Shown: positions 17,801 through 25,968, numbered from the stretch's first letter. The stretch is DNA of 64,000 bases from Nitrospirota bacterium (GCA_040752355.1 JBFMHE010000001.1:124001-188000); one strand, 5' to 3'. Notes: a model not told the origin generated them from the letters alone. Translations and numbers: made by a program.

Positions 17801-18759
17801 GACAAGATTGCACCGGGTACTCACCGAGCACGAGGTGCTTCCAGTCTCTTGCTGACTGGCAGGCCTACAAGGGGAACATAGACTTCACCGGTTGTGCGCA
17901 AGGGGACCTGACCTGCGTCAGCAAAATCGCCGTGGCACGCATCGAGGGGACCTGGACAAACCCTGATACGGCTCCTGTTGCCCTCGATGGCTGGATAACG
18001 AGTGCCCAATATCATATCAAGATCTACACGGCTCCTGAGTCGAGGCATCAGGGGAGGTGGGACAATACCAAATACCGGCTCGTGGTAAGCACTGCTCCTG
18101 CAACAGAGGGTATCATCGCTGTTGCTGAAGAGTATGTTCGGATTGAGGGACTGCAGATATTCATGAATTTCGACGGAAAGAACTATGCTGCAGGGGTTGA
18201 TTTCTCCGATACCGCGTCAGGAGTCAAGGACCACCGGATCAGCCACTGTATCATCAAAGGCAATACAGGGACTATAGCAATCAACAAAAAAGGCATCAAT
18301 GCCGCCGATGACGGGTACCTGAGAGCATGGAACAACATCATCTATGACATGAAGGGAAGCAACAGTTCCGGCATCCAAACAAAAGGAATAAGCTACATCT
18401 ATAACAATACCGTCCATAACTGCACCCTGGGATTTTATGTGCGTACGGGTACAGGTACGGTCAGTAAGAACTCAATAGCACAGGACTGTACGGATGGGTT
18501 CTATGGAACTTTCAGCGCCTCTTCAGTGTACAATATCTCCAATCTGGCCTCTGATGCTCCAGGGGTCGGTTCCAAGAACTCGACGGTGGTGACCTTTGCA
18601 GATAAGGCAGGAGATGATTTCCACCTGGCAAGCTCGGATACCGCAGCCAGAGGTGCCGGAGTGAACCCCTCTGATGTGAACCTGGAGGTCACCGATGATA
18701 TCGACGGCACCCTTCGTCCTCAAGGCACCGGGTGGGATATAGGCGCCGACGAGCGATAA
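11872..18759 (+). CDS. Giant secreted multidomain protein with internal SGNH hydrolase (2295 aa)
   Basis: Start at ATG 11872, 8 bases after GGAGGG; a GTG at 11821 is possible but would precede the signal peptide (VVAGLVIVALSLALGFASHA). Order: two YD-type repeats (about 27-62); InlB-type beta repeat with GWSGGGC (about 70-150); three long homologous beta units of roughly 180 residues (from about 217, 579 and 942) each with AGMFWL..LMQD..YY..YN, probably lectin-like; each is followed by a chitobiase-C-terminal-like Ig unit (YYTLDGSDP); a golvesin-like domain (about 1250-1380); an SGNH/GDSL hydrolase (about 1470-1695) with GDS, GTND and DNYHPNG blocks; a further Ig unit; a fibronectin type III domain (about 1877-1965) and a C-terminal right-handed beta-helix-like region. 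It is probably an outer-surface or secreted carbohydrate-binding esterase or adhesin. Substrate unknown. The convergent ABC-F gene ends 14 bases away. Confidence 0.85.
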   Translation: MSLKLSPTVVAGLVIVALSLALGFASHAEVIKYVYDDLNCLIRVEYGGTAIEYIYDEVGNRTQKASSDIVQYALTVSKTGTGKGIVTTSPVAAGINCGTDCTERFNQGTEVTLTVVPGPGSVFLGWSGGGCTGAGNCTFALNADTSVTALLDYTAPEGSVIINEGAETTDNPVLHLSLSAADPDGVAEMQLSNDGANWAAPEAYATRRDWVLSAMFFDDFRTDSTGQYAVANGDGAGGIFFHDPEGQRGRAVVGEGENSMNISLPLAPLSSGSFGMDFTPTARYGAAGMFWLYLMQDDKNYYRIYNAEGYNPGYVEKYVNGVQVQKVSFTRNYTQGGTYPIKVTYSPSQTTISAFGQTIVLQANNSIITVKKARIGLGRQDAYIDNVRALVSAPVGTKTVYVRYKDTLENWSETYNDSIVYIDVTAPVTTVSPVPGAYTTPQTVRLTCSDGTGSGCDNIYYTLDGSDPADPALTPLVYSSSSPIPVDTSTTIRYFSVDKAGNREQPSKMASYAIDGLAPTGSIVINDDAPATDNTLVHLSLMASDATGTGVAQMQLSNDGTNWSAQEAYQAVKDWRLYDTILDDFSADTTGLYRAVVDAGEGGELVYDWQNQRGEVVIRDGQNAVDIIRDLAPVTSGMFSVDFKPVLHYGTAGMFWLRLIQDESTYYKVYNSDVYTDGRVEKVINGAVVEKINFNAKYVQGTTYPVTVAYSPAETTVTAFGKTITLKVNNTAIMVNKVEMGFGRQPSYIDNIRAMVPPANGNKTVYVKYKDGAGNWSPVYNDSIVLDIIDVTAPVTTVSPVPGAYTTPQTVRLTCSDGTGSGCDNIYYTLDGSDPADPALTPLVYSSSSPIPVDTNATIRFFSVDRFGNREVPNEAYYIIDPTAPSGSITVTGDGTTDIGVVRLNLSASDNNGSGVVQMQLSNDGFSWSDPEPYTQTKVWLLGDTMLDDFITDTTGQYTAIDLDGTAGGQFIYDWPNQRAEVAIVPGENIMAVSRSLPVSPDGSYSVDFTPTSHYGTAGMFWLELMQDDNTYYKVYNSDVYTNGRVEKIVNGIVVESVSFGTKYSSGVTYPIKVTYHPAVLIVEAFGKTITLGSNKDSIAVSKVSMSFGRQNAYLDNLKLIVPPENGNKTVSIKYRDGAGNWSGVISTNILLSRIDAATPVTTAEPERGSYSSAQAVRLTCSDGAGSGCDNIYYTVDGTDPVPTSSVYMPDNPISVPATTIIKFYAVDKRGNVEKIRTAEYVIDTAVPGDLVVDNGSAAAAYTGTWLVSGNIGYYGNKSLSSNSNGSTYSWQPVIARPGIYDVFMWWTENPTNSDNAPVDIADSQGLHRVRINQRMNGGRWNKLGTYIFDAGGSASVTLTAESSYYYNADAVKLVYKGDPFVSISTPDNFHLQGTGDLTVEAVAGGLAAGGVKFILDMNTPGEQVVIDTAAPYRATFSSPARGEHTLDAFAVDNGGNVIAGSFVHDRQEHIGVGTYLVAVGDSITHSYPGEYDDYSLDDVSNDRRSRNGGFEPVLSDMLASTRGYPHVVANEGIGGAKSRDGVSYISGVLSKHPRSEFILLMYGTNDSKADVPSGLGHRSGTAGYTGSYKENMQRIITAVLNAGKTPILAKLPPVYGDCAEPENCGSYSDPHYEPRNALIREYNQVIDELVLENRLIMDGPDFYQYFSAYPEELFDNYHPNGMGYRSMAKLWLNVLASGPAGTVLINEGAGSTRSASVTLSLSCSGASGCSHMSFSNDNNQWTAPEAYNQVKTWTVSAGDGIKTVYAKFSDNAGNWSGVYSDTITLDTAAPVTTASIGEGTYSEPQSIALTANEEAAIHYTTDGSTPTTSSATYASQIYIAETTTLKFFGVDKAGNHEAVKSMEYVIVTTPLPDTQAPSVPAGLTGTAVSASQVDLSWSASTDDVGVAGYRVYRDGSQAPIATVTATSYADTGLTHSTTYAYRVASYDAANNASAPSTEVLVTTQAGNPGEDVSVIRQDCTGYSPSTRCFQSLADWQAYKGNIDFTGCAQGDLTCVSKIAVARIEGTWTNPDTAPVALDGWITSAQYHIKIYTAPESRHQGRWDNTKYRLVVSTAPATEGIIAVAEEYVRIEGLQIFMNFDGKNYAAGVDFSDTASGVKDHRISHCIIKGNTGTIAINKKGINAADDGYLRAWNNIIYDMKGSNSSGIQTKGISYIYNNTVHNCTLGFYVRTGTGTVSKNSIAQDCTDGFYGTFSASSVYNISNLASDAPGVGSKNSTVVTFADKAGDDFHLASSDTAARGAGVNPSDVNLEVTDDIDGTLRPQGTGWDIGADER
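13134..13332 (+). repeat. Near-identical 199-bp repeat, copy 1 (encodes Ig-like YYTLDGSDP unit)
   Basis: This segment recurs at 14235-14433, 1101 bases (367 codons) downstream in frame, with only two differences seen (both C to T, silent or nearly so). The surrounding units are far more diverged, indicating a recent local gene conversion or duplication. Confidence 0.9.
14235..14433 (+). repeat. Near-identical 199-bp repeat, copy 2
   Basis: Second copy of the repeat at 13134-13332, in the same frame of the same giant gene. Such pairs permit recombination that would add or delete one 367-residue unit. Confidence 0.9.
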
Positions 18760-18773
18760 AGAGCGAGCTGTCG

Positions 18774-20663
18774 CTATTCCTGCTGCAGGGCGGTGAGCCT
18801 TTCTTCGAACTCTTTCGACCGGGCCTCGAGCTCGCCGGTCTTTCGGGCCAGCTCCTCGAAGAGCGCATCGATGCTCGCTCTCGCCTCATGGAGCGACTTG
18901 GAGAGCAAACGGATCGCCTCGCCGTTGCCGTTGACCGAGGCGTCGAGGAGCGCTGCGGTATCGTGCTCTATCCGTCCTTCGAGCTCCACGATCGTATCTT
19001 CGATCTCGGAGATCCTCTTCTGGAGCGCCCCGAGCGTCCGTGAGCGCTCGGCTACCAGCTCGGCCTTGAGGCGGCGCATATCTTTGCGGAGAACGCTTTT
19101 CGAAGCTCCGTTGTTTTTTCCATCACTCTTCTCATCACTCTTTTGGGGCTCGCTCCTCTTTTCCGCCTCTTCGCTCTTCCACCCGACGCGGTCGAGGAAG
19201 TCCTGGTAGGCGCCCTCGAAGACCTGTACGGCGCCGTCGTCGAACACGATGAGCCGGGTTGCGAGCGCATGGAGGATCATCTCGCTATGGGTGACGATGA
19301 CCACGGCGCCGTCGAAGGCGTCGATCGCCTCGATGAGGGAGTCGATCGAATCCATGTCGAGGTGGTTGGTCGGCTCGTCGAGGAGGAGCAGGTTGGCCGG
19401 GCTGACGAGCAGTTTGCCGAGCAGCACGCGGCTCCGCTCGCCGCCGGAGAGCACCGCGACCTTCTTGAGCGCGTTGTCGCCCTCGAACATCATGATGCCG
19501 CAGATCGTCCGGGCCGCTCTGCGGTTATGTTCGGGCATCACGTCGAGGATTTCCTCCTCCACGGTCTGTTCGGGCTTCAGCCGCTGTATGTTGGTCTGTC
19601 CGAAATAGGCGAGCTTGAGCTGCTGATGGGGTATGAGAGCGCCCTGCTGCGGGATCAGCTCGCCGGCAAGGAGATTGAGCAGCGTTGTCTTTCCCTTGCC
19701 GTTCTTCCCGATCACGGCGATACGGTCGTTTTTGCCTATGGCGATGTCCAGTCCTTCGATGAGGGGAGCTCCGCCGGGGGCAAAGGAAAAGGAGATATCT
19801 CTCGCCTCGAGGAGCCACTTCCCGGTGAACGGAGCGGCATTGAACGAGAAGTCGAGGTTCTTCATATCCGCGAGCTTCTCGCGCCGGTCCATCTTTTCGA
19901 GGGCCTTTATCTTCGACTGCACCGCCCGCGCCTTCGTCGCCTTGGCCCTGAAGCGGGTGATGAACTGTTCCACTTCCGCGCGCCGCTTTTCGTCGTTGAT
20001 GCGGGTCTTTTCGTAGACCTCTTCCTCCATGAGGAGCTGGTCGTAGAGCTTCTGCGTCGGCCCGGCCACCTTCCGTATTTTGCAGCGGTGGATTCCCATG
20101 GTGTGGGTCGTGACCCGGTCCATGAGGTCGCGGTCGTGGGTGATGAGGATCAACTCGTTCTTCCAGTTCCTGAGGAACCGTACGAGCCACCGGATCGAGA
20201 CGATATCGAGGTAGTTCGTCGGCTCGTCGAGCAGCAGGAGGTTCGGTTCGGAGACGAGGAGCTTCCCGAGATTCAGGCGTATCTGGTACCCTCCCGAGAG
20301 CTCCGCCGGAGGGCGGTCGAAATCCCCGGGCGTAAAGCCGAGGCCGAGCAGGATCGACTTGACCTTGTAGGACTCGTCGCGCCCGTCTTCCGAGGGACCG
20401 AGGCCGAGGCAGCCCTCCTGGAGCACCGTATCCCGGGTAAAGTGGAGATGCTGCGAGAGGTGCCCTATCGAATAGCCGCTGGGAATGCCGATCGTCCCTG
20501 CATCGGGGCTCTCCTCTCCCAGGATCAGCCGGAAGAGCGTCGTCTTGCCGTGTCCGTTGCGGCCCACCAGCCCGACCCGCTCCCCGGCATTGATCGTGAA
20601 GCCGACATCGTCGAAGATAACCTGCCGGCCATAGGCCTTTCGTAGAGCGCTTACCTGGATCAT
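18774..20663 (-). CDS. ABC-F family ATPase (Uup/EttA-type)
   Basis: A 629-residue soluble protein with two ABC cassettes and no membrane segments. Cassette 1: Walker A GRNGHGKTT (about 36), signature LSGGYQIRL, Walker B LLLLDEPTNYLD. Between the cassettes is the basic, helical ABC-F linker (KARAVQSKIKALEKMDRREKLA) that reaches to the ribosomal peptidyl-transferase region in family members. Cassette 2: GKNGKGKTT, LSGGERSRV, LLLLDEPTNHLD. A C-terminal extension is charged and predicted coiled coil (about 535-629), as in Uup and related proteins. ABC-F proteins act on stalled or initiating ribosomes or on antibiotic-bound ribosomes rather than in transport. Last gene of a probable operon with the HIT and small secreted genes (33-base gap). 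Confidence 0.9.
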   Translation of the reverse strand: MIQVSALRKAYGRQVIFDDVGFTINAGERVGLVGRNGHGKTTLFRLILGEESPDAGTIGIPSGYSIGHLSQHLHFTRDTVLQEGCLGLGPSEDGRDESYKVKSILLGLGFTPGDFDRPPAELSGGYQIRLNLGKLLVSEPNLLLLDEPTNYLDIVSIRWLVRFLRNWKNELILITHDRDLMDRVTTHTMGIHRCKIRKVAGPTQKLYDQLLMEEEVYEKTRINDEKRRAEVEQFITRFRAKATKARAVQSKIKALEKMDRREKLADMKNLDFSFNAAPFTGKWLLEARDISFSFAPGGAPLIEGLDIAIGKNDRIAVIGKNGKGKTTLLNLLAGELIPQQGALIPHQQLKLAYFGQTNIQRLKPEQTVEEEILDVMPEHNRRAARTICGIMMFEGDNALKKVAVLSGGERSRVLLGKLLVSPANLLLLDEPTNHLDMDSIDSLIEAIDAFDGAVVIVTHSEMILHALATRLIVFDDGAVQVFEGAYQDFLDRVGWKSEEAEKRSEPQKSDEKSDGKNNGASKSVLRKDMRRLKAELVAERSRTLGALQKRISEIEDTIVELEGRIEHDTAALLDASVNGNGEAIRLLSKSLHEARASIDALFEELARKTGELEARSKEFEERLTALQQE

Positions 20664-20696
20664 GATGCGTACTTCACTATTATACTACGCCGTCCG

Positions 20697-21017
20697 CTAC
20701 TTCCGCTCCAGGTTGTTCAGCATCCGTTCCGTCTCCCTTTCGAGCATGTACAGCTGCGTATCGAGGTCCCGCTCTCCCTGCGGGGGCATGCCGTCCCGCT
20801 CCAGCCTCGACTTCCGGTACCTGAGGGCCTCCAGCTTTGTCCTGAGCCGGGATAGTTCGTTTCCGGTCAGCTCGCCGGTGATCCTGCCCCGTTCGATACG
20901 GTTCTCGAGCTGGCCGAGTCTCGTCGTCACATCTTTCCGGAGCATCGGCTGCTCGGCGCTGGCGTATTCTAATGAGAGGAGCGAGAGCAGAACCGCGACA
21001 GCTAAAAGCAGGCGCAT
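20697..21017 (-). CDS. Small secreted coiled-coil protein of unknown function
   Basis: A 106-residue protein with a clear signal peptide (MRLLLAVAVLLSLLSLEYASA) and a mature part made almost entirely of charged helix (RLGQLENRIERG, LRTKLEALRYRKSRLER, LERETERMLNNLER), so probably periplasmic and coiled coil. No family recognised. AAGGAGG lies ahead of the ATG and the HIT gene stop is one base upstream, so the two are translationally coupled. It could act as a small periplasmic binding or scaffold protein; no evidence for more. Confidence 0.7.
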   Translation of the reverse strand: MRLLLAVAVLLSLLSLEYASAEQPMLRKDVTTRLGQLENRIERGRITGELTGNELSRLRTKLEALRYRKSRLERDGMPPQGERDLDTQLYMLERETERMLNNLERK

Positions 21018-21018
21018 A

Positions 21019-21429
21019 TCAGCCTCCTTGCACGAGGGCGTGCCGTATGTTTCTGCAGACGGTCTCCGCCTCTTCCGGCGTATAGGATTCGATCGGCCCT
21101 GTCCCCCATACCGGTCCCGGCCAGGAGCGGTCGGTGGAAAACCGCCCTATGATATGGATATGGAGCTGCGGAACCAGGTTGCCCAGCGCTCCCAGGTTGA
21201 TTTTATCGGGCGAGAAGAGGCGCTGCACCACCCGCGAGGCGAGGGCTATCTCCTCGATGAGCAGCGCGCGGTCCGCCTCGTGGAGCTCATGAATCTCGCG
21301 CACCCTCTCCCGCTCGGGGACGAGAATGAGCCAGGGGAGCGAGCGGTCGTTCATCAGGAGCACCTGTGTCAGCTGCAGCCGCGATACGGGGAGCGTGTCT
21401 TCTCTGAGGCGCGGATGAAGGGCGAACAT
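21019..21429 (-). CDS. HIT family nucleotide hydrolase-like protein
   Basis: A 136-residue histidine-triad protein. The signature reads PQLHIHIIGR: two of the three triad histidines are present and the first is Gln, a form common in the bacterial Ap4A-hydrolase-like subgroup that also carries the following W-P-x-P-V-W-G, seen here as WPGPVWG. The N-terminal half has the expected LLMNDRSLPWLILVP strand pair. HIT enzymes act on nucleoside phosphoramidates or dinucleoside polyphosphates in the cytoplasm. First gene of a probable three-gene operon (HIT, small secreted protein, ABC-F). Its ribosome site is unusually complete (listed separately). Confidence 0.85.
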   Translation of the reverse strand: MFALHPRLREDTLPVSRLQLTQVLLMNDRSLPWLILVPERERVREIHELHEADRALLIEEIALASRVVQRLFSPDKINLGALGNLVPQLHIHIIGRFSTDRSWPGPVWGTGPIESYTPEEAETVCRNIRHALVQGG

Positions 21430-21432
21430 TAC

Positions 21433-21443
21433 ATCACCTCCTT
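21433..21443 (-). promoter_or_regulatory. Extended Shine-Dalgarno of the HIT gene
   Basis: AAGGAGGTGAT on the minus strand is an 11-base match to the usual 16S rRNA 3' end, with GGAGG 7 bases before the ATG. It indicates high translation initiation and fixes the start at 21429. Confidence 0.75.
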
Positions 21444-21515
21444 AACCGATCATACACGATCCGGCATACAGCGTCCACTATAATGAGCGGGGGAGGGGGC
21501 GGCGGTAAACAATCC

Positions 21516-23987
21516 CTACCGGCAGACGGCGGTAAGCTCTTCGAACTCTCTGGGGGGGAGCGGCTCGCTGAAGAGGAACCCCTGCATCTCGTCGCAGTTG
21601 CTCGAGTGGAGGAACGAGAGCTGCGCCTCGGTCTCGACCCCTTCGGCGATGACCCTCATCTTGAGGTTGTGCGCCAGGCCGATCACGGCGTTGACGATCG
21701 CCTCATAGTCGGGATCGACGGTGAGGCCGCTGATAAAGGATTTGTCGATCTTGAGCTTCTGTATCGGCAGTTTTTTGAGATAACTGAGCGAGGAATACCC
21801 GGTGCCGAAGTCGTCGATGGCGACTTTCACCCCCATCCCGTTCAGCCTGACGAGGTTGGGCACCGTTATGTCGAGATTCTGCATCGCCGTGCTCTCGGTG
21901 ATCTCGAGCTCGAGCCACCGGGGATCGAGACCGGTCTCGCGCAGTATCCGGTCTACGATATCCGCGAGCTCCGGCTGCTGGAACTGCCGGGCCGAGAGGT
22001 TTACGGTCACGCAGAGGGAGGGAAGCCCCGCCCTCTGCCAGAGCACATTCTGTTCGCAGGCGGTCTTGAGCACCCATTCGCCGATCGGCACGATGAGGCC
22101 GGTCTCTTCGGCGATGGGGATGAAGTGAGCCGGGCTCAGCAGGCCGAGGTCGGGATGGTTCCAGCGGATCAGGGCCTCGGCGCAGACGATCCGGCGGCTG
22201 TCGATGCGCACCTGCGGCTGGTAGAAGAGCGTCAGCTCCCCCCGTTCGAGGGTATGGCGCAGGCTGTTTTCGAGGATGATCCGTTCGAGGATCCTGACGT
22301 TCATCGAGGGGTTGTAGAACTGGTAGTTGTTCCTCCCCTGTCCCTTGGCGTGGTACATGGCGATATCGGCGTTCTTGAGGAGGGTCTCTTCGTCGTTCCC
22401 GTCGGCGGGATAGAGGCTTATGCCGATGCTCGCGGTGATGTGCAGCACGTGGTCGTCGACCGTAAAGGGCTGCTGGAACTCGGCCAGGAGCTTGCGCACG
22501 ATCTTGACCACGTCGGCCTCGCTCATCACCTGCGGCAGGAGGATGGTGTATTCGTCCCCGCCGATGCGCGCCACCGTATCGCCCTGACGGAGGACGCTGT
22601 TCATGCGATAGGCGACCGCCTGGAGGAGCCGGTCGCCTATCACGTGGCCCAGGGAGTCGTTGATCGCCTTGAACCGGTCGAGGTCCAGGAACATCACGGC
22701 GAGCATATAGCTGTTCCGCCGCGCTTGCGTGAGCGCCAGTTTCAGGTGGTCGAGGAAGAGCATCCGGTTGGGGAGGTCGGTGAGGATATCGTGGTACGCC
22801 TGCCGCCACATGGCGTCTTCCATGCGCTTCCGCTCGCTGATGTCCTGCCCCACGACGAGCACGCCCGTAACCGCTCCGTCGCGGTTGAGTATGGCCTTGG
22901 TGGTCCACGAGACCCACGAGCGCTCGCCGCTCTTCCTCATCGTCTCGCTCTCGCTGCGGTGGTATTCCCGGGGATTCGCGAGCGCCGTATCGACCATCGC
23001 CGCGATGTCCCGGGTGGCCATATCCGAGTAGGGGGCCAGGGTCTCGACGAGCGTCTTGCCGGCGACTTCGTTTTCGGCGTATCCGTAAAAGGTCTGGGCG
23101 AACTCGTTGAAGAAGGTGATCCTGCCCTGCCGGTCGACCTTGATGATGATGCTGCTGGCGTTCTGGACGAGCTCCCGGTACTTCTCCTCGCTCTCCCTGA
23201 TGGCCTGTTCGGCCCTTTTGCGTTCGGCAATATCCCTGAAGGTCACGACAGCGCCGGTGACGCGGCCGTGCTCGATGAGCGGCATGCTGGTATATTCGAC
23301 GGGAAAGACGGCGCCGTCTTTCCTGACGAACACGTCATCGCTGGAGGTCTGGGGCGTCCCCTCCCGTATGGTCTTATAGATGATGCACTCGCGTTCGGCA
23401 TAGGGACTGCCGTCGGGCCGCAGGCCGTGGCAGAGGGGATGGCTATGCCTGCCGATGAGCTCATCGACCTCATAGCCGAGCATTCTTGCAGCCGCCGTAT
23501 TGACGAAGGTAAAGTTTCCCCCGGTATCGACCCCGAATATCCCTTCTGCCGCGGACTCGAGGATCAGCGCGTTCTGGGTGCTGATCCGCTCGAGCTCCCT
23601 TTGTACCCGCTTGCGCTCGAGGGCGTAGCGTATCGACCGGACGAGCAGCTCGCTCTCGACATGCCCCTTGACGAGGTAGTCCTGCGCGCTCATCTGTACG
23701 GCCTTTACCGCAAGCTCTTCGTCGGCGAGGCCGGTGAGAATGATGACCGGAATGTCGGGCCACCGTTCATGGATCGTTGCGAGGGACCCGAATCCCCGGC
23801 TGTCCGGGAGGCCGAGATCGAGCAGGACGAGATCGAATTCCCCTCCGGCCAGCAGGTCCATGCCCGCGGCGAGACTGCCTGCGGAGACGGTCTCGAAAGC
23901 GGTGGTCCTCGACTCCGACAGGAGCTCGCGGATGAGCCGGGCGTCGCCGGGATTGTCTTCTATGAGCACGATGCGCAGATGTTCCAC
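21516..23987 (-). CDS. Receiver-PAS-PAS-GGDEF-EAL cyclic-di-GMP enzyme
   Basis: An 823-residue cytoplasmic protein. Residues 1-120 are a receiver domain (LIEDNPGDARL with the acidic pair, LVLLDLGLPD with the phospho-Asp, YLVKG with Lys). Two PAS domains follow (about 140-265 and 270-385), the first with a nearby DGSPYAERECIIY insertion. The GGDEF domain (about 400-560) keeps GGDEY at about 476, compatible with diguanylate cyclase activity; the EAL domain (about 575-820) keeps EALIRW, ESTAMQN and DDFGTGYSS, compatible with phosphodiesterase activity. Which dominates cannot be told. It is the fourth gene of a minus-strand operon after a binding lipoprotein, a histidine kinase and a CheY-like regulator; the kinase may phosphorylate its receiver. 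Confidence 0.92.
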   Translation of the reverse strand: MEHLRIVLIEDNPGDARLIRELLSESRTTAFETVSAGSLAAGMDLLAGGEFDLVLLDLGLPDSRGFGSLATIHERWPDIPVIILTGLADEELAVKAVQMSAQDYLVKGHVESELLVRSIRYALERKRVQRELERISTQNALILESAAEGIFGVDTGGNFTFVNTAAARMLGYEVDELIGRHSHPLCHGLRPDGSPYAERECIIYKTIREGTPQTSSDDVFVRKDGAVFPVEYTSMPLIEHGRVTGAVVTFRDIAERKRAEQAIRESEEKYRELVQNASSIIIKVDRQGRITFFNEFAQTFYGYAENEVAGKTLVETLAPYSDMATRDIAAMVDTALANPREYHRSESETMRKSGERSWVSWTTKAILNRDGAVTGVLVVGQDISERKRMEDAMWRQAYHDILTDLPNRMLFLDHLKLALTQARRNSYMLAVMFLDLDRFKAINDSLGHVIGDRLLQAVAYRMNSVLRQGDTVARIGGDEYTILLPQVMSEADVVKIVRKLLAEFQQPFTVDDHVLHITASIGISLYPADGNDEETLLKNADIAMYHAKGQGRNNYQFYNPSMNVRILERIILENSLRHTLERGELTLFYQPQVRIDSRRIVCAEALIRWNHPDLGLLSPAHFIPIAEETGLIVPIGEWVLKTACEQNVLWQRAGLPSLCVTVNLSARQFQQPELADIVDRILRETGLDPRWLELEITESTAMQNLDITVPNLVRLNGMGVKVAIDDFGTGYSSLSYLKKLPIQKLKIDKSFISGLTVDPDYEAIVNAVIGLAHNLKMRVIAEGVETEAQLSFLHSSNCDEMQGFLFSEPLPPREFEELTAVCR

Positions 23988-23997
23988 TGCCGTTCCT

Positions 23998-24450
23998 CTA
24001 CTGCTCCTTCGGGGGCAGCTTTACTATGGAGAACCAGAAGTTTTCTATCGACTTCACCACTTTGATGAACTGGTCGAGATCGACCGGTTTGGTGATGTAG
24101 CAGTTTGCATGGAGATTGTAGCTCCTGAGGATGTCCTCCTCGGCCTTCGAGGTCGTCACGACCACTACCGGGATATGCTTCAGGGCCGGGTCCTCCTTGA
24201 TCTCGGAGAGCACCTCCCGTCCGTCCTTCTTCGGGAGGTTCAGGTCGAGCAGGATGACATCGGGCTGCGGCGCGCTGCTGAACCTCCCCTCCCGCCGGAG
24301 AAAGGACATCGCCTCCTCGCCGTCGGTGGCGATCGTGAGGTGGTTGACCACCTTTGCTTCTTTGAGGGCCTCCTGCATCAGGCGTACGTCGCCGGGGTTG
24401 TCCTCGACCAGGAGGACCTCGATCATCCGCGCGTTATCGTTGTTTGCCAT
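23998..24450 (-). CDS. Single-domain response regulator (Rcp1/CheY-like)
   Basis: A 150-residue receiver-only protein starting MANNDNARM at 24450; the longer upstream open frame lies inside the kinase gene and is not real coding. Landmarks: [12 protein letters not shown] (acidic pair), [17 protein letters not shown] (phospho-Asp), [12 protein letters not shown] (Thr) and [11 protein letters not shown] (Lys). The pattern is that of the Rcp1 group, partners of phytochrome-type and other HisKA kinases with an ASHDLQEP phosphorylation motif, which the neighbouring kinase has. The start overlaps the end of the kinase gene by 28 bases and the stop is 10 bases before the GGDEF-EAL gene. Confidence 0.9.
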   Translation of the reverse strand: MANNDNARMIEVLLVEDNPGDVRLMQEALKEAKVVNHLTIATDGEEAMSFLRREGRFSSAPQPDVILLDLNLPKKDGREVLSEIKEDPALKHIPVVVVTTSKAEEDILRSYNLHANCYITKPVDLDQFIKVVKSIENFWFSIVKLPPKEQ

Positions 24451-25961
24451 GACGGGTTGCGTGCCTCCTCGGGAATAGCCGGGATAGTGAAATAAAAAGA
24501 GGCGCCTTTGCCGGGCTGCGACTCCACCCAGATGCGGCCTCCGTGCCGCTCCACGATCTTCTTGCTGATGGCGAGGCCGATCCCGGTGCCCGGGTAGTCG
24601 CCGCTGCCGTGCAGGCGCTGGAATATGACGAAGATGCGGTCGAAATGGCGGGGATCGATGCCGATCCCGTTGTCGTGGACGCCGATGCGCCATTCACCGC
24701 CGCTCCGCTCCGCCGTGATGCGAATGCGCGGCGGAGCAGCGCCGCGGAACTTTATGCCGTTGCCGATCAGGTTCTGGAAGAGCTGCACCATCTGGGTCTC
24801 GTCCGCCATGACGACCGGCAGGGTATCGTGCGTAATCGCCGCCCCGCTCTCTTCTATGGCGGCCTTCAGATTGCTCTCCGCCTGACCGAGCACACTGTTC
24901 AGGTCCGTGGGGGCCAATGGCTTTCCGCGGGTGCCGACCCGTGAGTAGGCCAGGAGATCGTTGATCAGCCGCTGCATGCGCGCGGCGCCGTCGACGGCGT
25001 ACGCGATGAACTCATCGGCATCCCGGTCGAGCCTGTCCCGGTACCGGCGCTCGAGGAGCTGGACGTAACTCGCCACCATGCGCAGGGGCTCCTGGAGGTC
25101 GTGCGACGCCACATAGGCGAACTGCTCGAGCTCTTTGTTGGAGCGCTCCAGGTCCGCGAGCGTCTCCTTGAGCCGTTCCTCCGTGCTCTTGCGCGCCGCC
25201 ACCTCACGGGCGAGCTCGTCTCTCGATACGGTCGTCGTCTCGAGCTTCGCGGTCATGGCGTCAAAGGCTTTTGCGAGCTCCCCGATCTCGTCGTCAGCCT
25301 GCATGCCGATGCGGTAGTCGAGGTCCCCCGAGCCGATGATCTCGGTGCCGCTGCGGAGGCGCTCGATCGACCGTGAGATCGTCCTGCTCATATATGACGA
25401 AGTAGCGGCGACCACCAGGGCGAGGAGCACGGTGAACAGGAAGGTGAGAAGGTACGCCCTCTGCTGGGTGGTCTCCAGGGAGGCGGTGCTCATGAGCGCC
25501 AGCCTGCGGGCGTCCGAGCTGACCGCCCTCGACCGGAGCACCAGCTGGTCCGCGAGACGCTCCTGGAGCGGCGCTCGCACGGCCCGGCTGCCGCTCCCCG
25601 GGCGCGCCTCGTAGCTCGCGACGAGGCGGGAGAAGAGCTCTCCCATCGCCGTGAGGTTATCGCGGATACGGTCAAACAGGGCGCGGGATTCCCGGTCGCT
25701 GAAGCCGATCCTTTCGAGCGTTTTGGTGAGAGAGCTGTATTTCATACGCCACTGCAGTTTCGGCCGTTCCTCGTGGTGCAGCAGGTAGTACAAGGTCAAC
25801 GCATTCAGCTCCGAGACGTCGAGGACTATCTCTTCCGCGACCTCGCCCCTCTTCAGCGCTTCGTCCGTCCGGATAAAGGCGTAGGTGATGATCACTCCTA
25901 TGACGAGCGCTATGCCGAGGGGCAGGAGCGTCGTGATCTTCAGCCGTGTGCTGATCCTCAT
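24423..25961 (-). CDS. Membrane sensor histidine kinase with HAMP domain
   Basis: A 512-residue protein: N-terminal membrane segment ([18 protein letters not shown]), a roughly 135-residue helical periplasmic sensor, a second membrane segment ([20 protein letters not shown]), a HAMP domain ([24 protein letters not shown]), a short coiled coil, HisKA with phospho-acceptor His in [11 protein letters not shown] (about 286), and HATPase with N box IGNGIKF, G1 DNGIGID and G2 GTGIGLAI. The periplasmic part is helical and resembles the four-helix-bundle sensors of chemoreceptors; no ligand is evident. Its start is 7 bases after the binding lipoprotein gene, so the lipoprotein is a candidate ligand presenter. 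The likely output is the adjacent CheY-like protein and the GGDEF-EAL receiver. Confidence 0.9.
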   Translation of the reverse strand: MRISTRLKITTLLPLGIALVIGVIITYAFIRTDEALKRGEVAEEIVLDVSELNALTLYYLLHHEERPKLQWRMKYSSLTKTLERIGFSDRESRALFDRIRDNLTAMGELFSRLVASYEARPGSGSRAVRAPLQERLADQLVLRSRAVSSDARRLALMSTASLETTQQRAYLLTFLFTVLLALVVAATSSYMSRTISRSIERLRSGTEIIGSGDLDYRIGMQADDEIGELAKAFDAMTAKLETTTVSRDELAREVAARKSTEERLKETLADLERSNKELEQFAYVASHDLQEPLRMVASYVQLLERRYRDRLDRDADEFIAYAVDGAARMQRLINDLLAYSRVGTRGKPLAPTDLNSVLGQAESNLKAAIEESGAAITHDTLPVVMADETQMVQLFQNLIGNGIKFRGAAPPRIRITAERSGGEWRIGVHDNGIGIDPRHFDRIFVIFQRLHGSGDYPGTGIGLAISKKIVERHGGRIWVESQPGKGASFYFTIPAIPEEARNPSWQTTITRG

Positions 25962-25968
25962 GGCATGC

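Noticed and set aside
19143-20645. Plus-strand open frame over the ABC-F gene
   Set aside because: Antisense shadow of an intact ABC-F protein with all nucleotide-binding motifs.
21483-24065. Very long plus-strand open frame (860 codons) over the GGDEF-EAL gene
   Set aside because: It is antisense to a protein with perfect receiver, PAS, GGDEF and EAL motifs. Long antisense frames are expected in GC-rich coding DNA; the translation shows no known domain.
23998-24693. Longer 231-residue form of the CheY-like protein
   Set aside because: The extra N-terminal part lies inside the kinase gene in another frame and has low-complexity Arg/His-rich sequence; the start MANNDN at 24450 is better.
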